The notes under the pieces were generated by a model that ran no database searches, was not told where the DNA came from, and saw only the letters and a program-made list of their open reading frames with translations. The position numbers and the translations under genes were made by a program. From positions 1 to 6,041 of the forward strand of contig DAIAZB010000691.1 in NCBI GenBank assembly GCA_027443745.1: a DNA stretch of 6,041 bases, written 5' to 3'. This DNA comes from Thiomonas sp. Its GTDB lineage: Bacteria; Pseudomonadota; Gammaproteobacteria; Burkholderiales; Burkholderiaceae. Positions 1 through 6,041 of this stretch are shown here, in pieces; position 1 is the stretch's first letter; every line of letters starts with the position of its first letter.

Positions 1-1247
<1,247 letters not shown>

Positions 1248-2366
1248 CTAGCTGAACAATCGTTGCGTGGTCGCGGTTCCGGCCGGCAGGCTGCGGGCTT
1301 CGAGTGCTGCGTAGAGTCGTTGCAATTGCTGCTCGATCTGGTCGAGCGAAGCGTGCGAGAGCGGCGCGCCATTGTCGTCCACTTGCTTCGCATCCAGGGC
1401 CTGGCCCAGTCGCCGCGCGGCCTCGCGCATGCGTGCAAAGGGTCGCAGGGCTTGCGGCACTTGGGGCACGTCGAGCAGGAGGGTGGCGCGGCTCACCGGC
1501 ATTTCCGGATTCTCGGCCAGATCAGCCTGGGCGTCGAACTGGAGTTGGACCATGGAGACGGGCCGGCCGGGTTCGGGCATGTCGGTGTCACCGGGTACGA
1601 TCGATGCGGGTGTGACATCCACCAGCGCGAGTCGACCGGCCGAGAGTGCCGTGGTGAAGCCCGCAGCCTGAGCCTGCTGGCGCAGATAGTCCACGCCCCA
1701 GGCGACGCCCTGCGCCTGCAGATTGATGGAGAGCTGCGCGTCGTTCGCTGCGGCGAAGTTGTCAAGATCGCGCGCCTGCTCCAACACCTCGGCCATATCG
1801 GGCAAATCGGGCGCGGCGCCCAGGGCCTCGCCGAGGGCATGGCATTTGGTGACGAACTCGGAGTACTCGATGGCGTTGAGCGGCCCGCTGCGGCTGGCCA
1901 GCTGCACCGCCGCCTGCAGTTCGGCGTAGCGCGCACCGGGTTGGAGGGCTTCCCACAAGCCCGATTGCGCGTTGCGCCCCTCGAACAGCATGGGCTTGGT
2001 CCCGGCACGAGAGCTGCGCGGCAAGCGCTGCTGCAACGCCTCTCCGGGCACGGGCAACTCGAACAGGAAGCTGACGATGGCGTCGATCAGAGGGTCGATA
2101 TGCAGCGCGGGGGCCCGCGTTCGGCTCGGCTCGACCGGCGCCAGTTCAGGTTCGACGCGTTCGGGCTGGTCATCCAGCTCCGGTTCGTGCTGACGGTGTT
2201 CGAGGGCGTCAGGCTCACGACCCGACGATGGTTTGGCCGAGGTCGAACTGGCATCCGGTCTTGCCCGGCGGCGTCGCAACTGCCAGGATTGCCAAAGGTT
2301 GAGCGCCACCACGGCGGCGATGATCAGCGCCCCCACCACCAGCAAGGCCTGCTGCAATTGACCCAT
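1248..2366 (-). CDS. zipA: Cell division protein ZipA, FtsZ-binding membrane anchor
   Basis: ZipA is an inner-membrane division protein that binds the C-terminal tail of FtsZ and helps fix the Z-ring to the membrane. The product has 372 residues and a TAG stop at 1250-1248. Residues about 5-25 (from LQQALLVVGALIIAAVVALN) form one membrane segment at the very N-terminus, followed by the basic patch RRRRAR (31-36) on the cytoplasmic side, the usual ZipA layout. Residues about 37-88 are a short linker rich in Pro, Glu, Ser and Arg. From HIDPLIDAI (89 onward) to the end lies the globular FtsZ-binding domain, with RAGTKP, LNAIEYSEF and a C-terminal LDVPQVP...PFARM segment typical of betaproteobacterial ZipA. 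The linker is much shorter than the long Pro/Gln-rich one of E. coli ZipA. The start is supported by an upstream GAGGA and by the immediate membrane segment. The gene lies between smc and ligA on the same strand, so cotranscription is likely. Identity rests on domain layout and context, since ZipA sequences diverge quickly. Confidence 0.94.
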   Translation of the reverse strand: MGQLQQALLVVGALIIAAVVALNLWQSWQLRRRRARPDASSTSAKPSSGREPDALEHRQHEPELDDQPERVEPELAPVEPSRTRAPALHIDPLIDAIVSFLFELPVPGEALQQRLPRSSRAGTKPMLFEGRNAQSGLWEALQPGARYAELQAAVQLASRSGPLNAIEYSEFVTKCHALGEALGAAPDLPDMAEVLEQARDLDNFAAANDAQLSINLQAQGVAWGVDYLRQQAQAAGFTTALSAGRLALVDVTPASIVPGDTDMPEPGRPVSMVQLQFDAQADLAENPEMPVSRATLLLDVPQVPQALRPFARMREAARRLGQALDAKQVDDNGAPLSHASLDQIEQQLQRLYAALEARSLPAGTATTQRLFS

Positions 2367-2376
2367 GTCGTGTTCG

Positions 2377-2381
2377 TCCTC
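2377..2381 (-). promoter_or_regulatory. Ribosome binding site of zipA
   Basis: GAGGA on the minus strand lies ten bases before the ATG at 2366-2364. The spacing is slightly long but workable. It supports the ATG as the zipA start, and no other start codon in the same frame lies closely upstream. Confidence 0.6.
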
Positions 2382-2450
2382 GTTCGTCTGCGTTGGTGCT
2401 GGGGGCTCAGGTCGTGCGGACTGGCTTGATTCCGAGGTCGCAACACGACT

Positions 2451-2463
2451 GGCGCGTCGCGCC
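2451..2463. repeat. 13-base GC palindrome in smc-zipA gap
   Basis: GGCGCG-T-CGCGCC is a perfect inverted repeat around a single central base. In RNA it could fold only as a small hairpin of about four pairs with a five-base loop. No T run follows on either strand, so it is not a standard terminator. It could be a minor RNA structure, a protein site, or chance in GC-rich DNA. Chance is quite possible for a 13-base palindrome here. Confidence 0.4.
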
Positions 2464-2528
2464 GCCTCGACCCGGAAGCCATGTCCGCTGCGCTGAGCAC
2501 CCCATTCAGGCCATCATTCCAACCACCA

Positions 2529-5500
2529 TCAAGCCACGGCTTCGGCGATGTGCGCGGCGGTGTCCATGTCCACCGCGACGATACGCGACACCCCCTGCTC
2601 CTGCATGGTCACTCCCACCAGCTGCTCGGCCATCTCCATGGCAATCTTATTGTGCGAAATAAACAGGAACTGAATCCCATCGGACATGGAACGGACGAGC
2701 TGGGCAAAACGCTCGGTGTTGGAATCGTCCAGTGGCGCGTCGACCTCGTCAAGAATGCAGAACGGCGCGGGGTTGAGATGAAAGATTCCGAACACCAAGG
2801 CAATGGCCGTGAGCGCCTTCTCGCCGCCTGAGAGCATGTGGATGGAGCTGTTGCGCTTGCCTGGCGGTTGGGCCATGACTTGCACGCCAGCGTCCAGAAT
2901 TTCCTCGCCGGTCATGACCAGTCTGGCCGCGCCACCGCCGAACAACTGCGGGAACAGGCGTCCGAAATGCTCGTTCACGGCATCGAAGGTCAGACGCAGT
3001 TGCTCGCGCGTTTCGCTGTCGATCTTGCGGATGGCGTCTTCCAGCGTGCCCGAGGCCTGCTCCAGGTCGGCCACTTGGGCGTCGAGAAATTGCCTGCGTT
3101 CGCGTGCCTGGCCCAGCTCGTCGAGTGCCGCCAGGTTCACTGCGCCCAGCGCGGCCATGTCGCGTTGCAGACGTTGCGTGTCGCGTCCGAGTTGCTCGGG
3201 TTGCACGCCTTGCGGCAGGCTTGCGGCCAGTTGCTGCAGGTCCACCTGAGCATCGGCCAGCAACTGCTGGAACTGCTCGCCTTGCAGCCGGGCCTCCTGC
3301 TCGTCGAGTTGACGGGCATTGATGGCCGCGCGCAGCGGTTCGGCGTCGCGCTCCAGGCGCAGGCGGTTTTCCTCCATGGCGCGCAAGCGTGCGGCAATGT
3401 CGTCATGCTCCGCCCGACGCAGCGCGAGTTGCTCCAGGCGGGCCTGTTGCACGGCGAGTGCATCCTGCAACCCGGCGTTGGCGCTCTGGTCACTCAGACG
3501 CGCCAGTTCGGCTTCGACACCCAGCAGCCGCGTGGCCACTTCGCCCAAATGCTGCTGTGCGGTGGCCGCCATGCGCTGGGCATCGGTCTGGCGCTGTTGC
3601 AAGCTGCGAATGGCGTAACCGGCCTCAGCCTGCTGCTGCTCCAGGGAACGCAGCATGGAGCGAGCTTCGTTGAGTGCGGTCTGCTCGCGCTGGGCCTCGA
3701 CGTCGAGATCGGCCTGATCCTGCTGGCGCTGCCCAAGTTCGGCGTCGAGTTGCTCGAAGCGCGCTTCGCTCTCGGCCTGTGCGGCGGCGAGTTCGTCACG
3801 CTGCGCAGCCAGTTCTGCGAGGTCGGTGTCGAGCCGTTCGGCGCGCGCGACAGACTCCTGCTCCTGCTGCTGCAGCTTGAGCCATTCCACCTGCACGGCG
3901 TGGTGTTGCTGGGTCAGCGCCTGCAGCCGACGCCCCTCGGCGGCGGCTTGCTCCTGCGCCTGGGTCCAGACGGCCTCGGCCTGCAGCGCGGCGCTGCGGG
4001 AACCGTCGGCCATGAGCTGCTGCGCCTTGGTCTGACGTTCCAGGTTTTCGATTTCCTGGGCACGCGCCAGCATGCCTGCCTGTTCGCTGTCGGCGGCATA
4101 CAGGCTCACGCTGTGGCGCGTGGTGGCATGGCCATCGCGCGTCACCAGCATGGCGCCCGGAGGCAAGTCGCCACGGCGTTGCATGGCTTGCTGCATGGAG
4201 TCGGCGGTGAAGACACCGGCCAGCCAGTCGTCGAGGACAGCGCGCAGACCCGGGTCGACGTGGCGCAGCAATGCGGCCAGAGGCTGCAGGCCGGTCATCG
4301 CGGGCATGGGAGCGGCGGCCTGCGGTGCGGTGAAAAACACCAGCTTCGCCGGAGGCGGGTCGGCGGCGAAGCCGGCCATGGCGTCGAGCCCGCGCACTTC
4401 CAGCGCGGCCAGGCGCTCGCGCAAGGCGGCCTCGAGCGCCGTCTCCCAACCGGGCTCGATGTGGATGCGGGTCCACAACCGGGCCAGGGTGTCGAGACCA
4501 TGCCGTGCCAGCCAGGGCTGGATGCGACCCTCGGTCATCACCTTGTCCTGCAAGGACTTGAGCGCATGCAGGCGCGCGCTGCTGACGCCGAGCTCGGCGG
4601 CCGCCTGCTGCGCTGCCGCCTGCTGCTGTTGGCGCACATCCTGTAAGCCGGGCAGTTGCTCTTGCAAAGCCTGCAGTCGTGCTTCCGTCTCGTCACGTTC
4701 CTCGCCAAGGCGGCCTTGCTGCACGTTCAAGTCGCCCAGGCGCCGGCTGTCGGGGTGCTGAACGGCGCGGCGTTCGGCCTGCAGGCGCTGCAGGCGCTGC
4801 TCGATCTGCTGGACTTGCTGGCTGAGGGTGCGCTGGCGCTCAGCCTCGGCTTGCAGGCGCTGTTGCGCCGCCGCCGCCTGGGCACGCTGCTCGGCGGCCC
4901 GCATCTGGGCATCGCTCAGCCGTGCCTCCAGAGCGGGAACTTGCTCGCCCTGCTCCACCACCCGGGCCTCGGCCTCGGCCTGCAGCAGTTCGGCTTCGGT
5001 CATCTCCATGGCGGCGGACGCCGCATCCTGCTGCGACGCCTGCTGCCGTGCTCGCCACTGCGACTGCTCGGTGGCCAGCTCGATCTGGCTGCGCAGGGCG
5101 CGCTCGCGCGCTTCGACGACATAGCGGATTTCCGTCTCCAGCCTTGCCACTTGCGCCTGTGCCGCGTACAGCTCGGCTTGTGCGGCATTGAGCGCGTCGC
5201 TGGCGGCGTATTGCGCCTGGCGCAGCGCTTCCAGATCGGCCTCGGCGGCTCGCATCAGCGCGGTTTGCGCCTCCAGGGCGTTGACCGCGTGGCCCGTCTC
5301 GGCGGCGATGCGGGTCTGCCGTGCCTGGGCTTCCTGCCAGCGCAGCAGCCACAAGCCATGCTGGCTGGTCTCGAGTTGCTGCTGCAGCTGCTGGTACTGC
5401 TGCGCCACAGCGGCCTGTTGCTCCAGCTTGTCGAGCTGCGCATTCAACTCGCGCAGGATGTCATGCACGCGCAGCAGGTTTTCACGGGTGCCATGCAGGC

Positions 5501-6041
5501 GATTCTCGGTTTCGCGCCGGCGTTCCTTGTACTTCGAGACGCCGGCTGCTTCCTCCAGCATCACCCGCAACTCTTCCGGGCGAGATTCGAGAATGCGCGT
5601 GATGGTGCCCTGGCCGATGATGGCGTAGGCGCGTGGTCCCAGCCCGGTGCCGAGGAAAATGTCCTGCACGTCGCGCCGGCGCACGACTTGGTTGTTGATG
5701 AAATAACTGGACGTGCCGTCGCGGGTGAGGACGCGTTTGACGGCGATTTCGGTGAACTGGCCCCAATGTCCAGTGATGCGGTGCGCGCTGTTGTCAAAGA
5801 CCAGTTCCACGCTGCAGCGCCCAGCCGGCTTGCGCGAACTGCTGCCGCTGAAGATCACGTCCTGCATGGATTCGCCGCGCAGTTCCGAGGCCTTCGACTC
5901 CCCCAGCACCCAGCGCACCGCATCGATGATGTTGGACTTGCCGCAGCCGTTCGGCCCGACCACGCCAATGCGCTGCCCCGGCATTTGAAAGGCCACGGGG
6001 TCGGCAAAGGACTTGAATCCGGCGAGCTTGATCCAGGACAG
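2529..6041 (-). CDS. smc: Chromosome segregation ATPase SMC (start codon just outside window)
   Basis: SMC is the ATPase core of the bacterial condensin complex; with ScpA and ScpB it loads on DNA and compacts and segregates the chromosome. The window shows 1170 residues and the TGA stop at 2531-2529. The frame is open to the edge and begins LSWIKLAGFKSFADP, so by family comparison only about two residues (probably Met-Arg) are missing; the in-frame GTG at 5996 is not the start. Numbering assumes those two residues. The N-terminal head has Walker A GPNGCGKS (31-38; Lys codon 5939-5937) and a conserved IIGQG stretch, the likely Q-loop (Gln about 146). Long Gln/Ala/Glu/Arg-rich coiled coils (about 170-495 and 655-1010) flank a hinge at about 500-655. 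The C-terminal head has the LSGGEKAL signature (from 1072; 2834-2823) and Walker B FCILDEVDAP (catalytic Glu about 1101; codon 2747-2745). Length is normal for Proteobacteria and no frameshift is seen. It is the upstream gene of the smc-zipA-ligA cluster. Confidence 0.98.
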   Translation of the reverse strand: MSWIKLAGFKSFADPVAFQMPGQRIGVVGPNGCGKSNIIDAVRWVLGESKASELRGESMQDVIFSGSSSRKPAGRCSVELVFDNSAHRITGHWGQFTEIAVKRVLTRDGTSSYFINNQVVRRRDVQDIFLGTGLGPRAYAIIGQGTITRILESRPEELRVMLEEAAGVSKYKERRRETENRLHGTRENLLRVHDILRELNAQLDKLEQQAAVAQQYQQLQQQLETSQHGLWLLRWQEAQARQTRIAAETGHAVNALEAQTALMRAAEADLEALRQAQYAASDALNAAQAELYAAQAQVARLETEIRYVVEARERALRSQIELATEQSQWRARQQASQQDAASAAMEMTEAELLQAEAEARVVEQGEQVPALEARLSDAQMRAAEQRAQAAAAQQRLQAEAERQRTLSQQVQQIEQRLQRLQAERRAVQHPDSRRLGDLNVQQGRLGEERDETEARLQALQEQLPGLQDVRQQQQAAAQQAAAELGVSSARLHALKSLQDKVMTEGRIQPWLARHGLDTLARLWTRIHIEPGWETALEAALRERLAALEVRGLDAMAGFAADPPPAKLVFFTAPQAAAPMPAMTGLQPLAALLRHVDPGLRAVLDDWLAGVFTADSMQQAMQRRGDLPPGAMLVTRDGHATTRHSVSLYAADSEQAGMLARAQEIENLERQTKAQQLMADGSRSAALQAEAVWTQAQEQAAAEGRRLQALTQQHHAVQVEWLKLQQQEQESVARAERLDTDLAELAAQRDELAAAQAESEARFEQLDAELGQRQQDQADLDVEAQREQTALNEARSMLRSLEQQQAEAGYAIRSLQQRQTDAQRMAATAQQHLGEVATRLLGVEAELARLSDQSANAGLQDALAVQQARLEQLALRRAEHDDIAARLRAMEENRLRLERDAEPLRAAINARQLDEQEARLQGEQFQQLLADAQVDLQQLAASLPQGVQPEQLGRDTQRLQRDMAALGAVNLAALDELGQARERRQFLDAQVADLEQASGTLEDAIRKIDSETREQLRLTFDAVNEHFGRLFPQLFGGGAARLVMTGEEILDAGVQVMAQPPGKRNSSIHMLSGGEKALTAIALVFGIFHLNPAPFCILDEVDAPLDDSNTERFAQLVRSMSDGIQFLFISHNKIAMEMAEQLVGVTMQEQGVSRIVAVDMDTAAHIAEAVA

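Larger units (their letters stand above)
2367..2528 (-). other. smc-zipA intergenic gap
   Basis: These 162 bases separate the smc stop from the zipA start. Read on the minus strand, they contain a GAGGA ribosome binding site near the zipA end and an odd palindrome at 2451-2463. There is also a weak spaced inverted repeat, GTCGTG at 2411-2416 against CACGAC at 2444-2449. I see no hairpin followed by a T run, so no intrinsic terminator, and no convincing -35/-10 pair. Small open frames are present but lack support. The likely reading is read-through transcription from smc into zipA. A weak internal promoter cannot be excluded by eye. Confidence 0.6.

Noticed and set aside
2451..2463. The GC palindrome as a rho-independent terminator of smc.
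   Set aside because: The stem is short and no run of T follows it on the minus strand, so it would not be expected to terminate transcription.
2324..2482. A 52-codon minus-strand frame in the smc-zipA gap, overlapping the zipA start.
   Set aside because: It has an Arg/Pro-rich product of low complexity, no clear ribosome binding site, and overlaps the zipA membrane segment in another frame. Nothing supports it as a gene.
2407..2505. A 32-codon minus-strand frame (ATG at 2505, TGA at 2409-2407) in the smc-zipA gap.
   Set aside because: It is too short to judge, no recognisable protein results, and there is no ribosome binding site evidence. Frames this long are expected by chance.
2838..4646. 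A 602-residue open frame on the plus strand, antisense to smc.
   Set aside because: It is in codon register with smc and stops opposite a rare TTA leucine codon. Its Leu- and Gln-rich composition is what the complement of Gln/Ala/Glu coiled-coil codons gives.
4560..4900. Repeated CTG/CAG-like triplets suggesting a simple sequence repeat.
   Set aside because: They are Gln, Leu and Ala codons of the SMC coiled coil, interrupted and in frame, not a true tandem repeat.

Overview
This window is a compact, G+C-rich stretch of bacterial chromosome. It carries three housekeeping genes, all on the minus strand and transcribed from right to left: smc (2529-6041, missing only its extreme N-terminus), zipA (1248-2366, complete) and ligA (1-1166, N-terminal part; the 3' end lies beyond base 1). 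The order smc-zipA-ligA is a known core arrangement in Pseudomonas and Betaproteobacteria, and zipA-ligA adjacency is also found in E. coli. The protein sequences, especially the short-linker ZipA and the SMC hinge, look most like Betaproteobacteria of the order Burkholderiales. I cannot name a genus.

Layout, in the direction of transcription. The window opens inside smc, about two codons after its expected start. The whole condensin ATPase follows: N-terminal head with Walker A, coiled-coil arm, hinge, returning arm, and C-terminal head with signature motif and Walker B. A 162-base gap (2367-2528) holds a ribosome binding site for zipA and a small GC palindrome, but no convincing terminator or promoter. 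zipA encodes a membrane-anchored FtsZ-binding protein. Its TAG stop is followed by an 81-base gap to the preferred ligA start. ligA then runs off the left edge after the adenylation domain and the beginning of the OB fold.

The genes act in chromosome maintenance and division: SMC organises and helps segregate the nucleoid, ZipA tethers FtsZ to the inner membrane at the septum, and LigA seals nicks in replication and repair. The tight co-directional packing suggests one transcription unit, which is inference. No stretch longer than 300 bases lacks a gene.

I see no mobile element, RNA gene, CRISPR array or unknown accessory system. Long open frames on the plus strand are codon-register shadows of the three genes. 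The few observations worth a second look are the continuous reading frame across the single amber codon between zipA and ligA, the absence of a visible Shine-Dalgarno sequence for ligA, and the contents of the smc-zipA gap.
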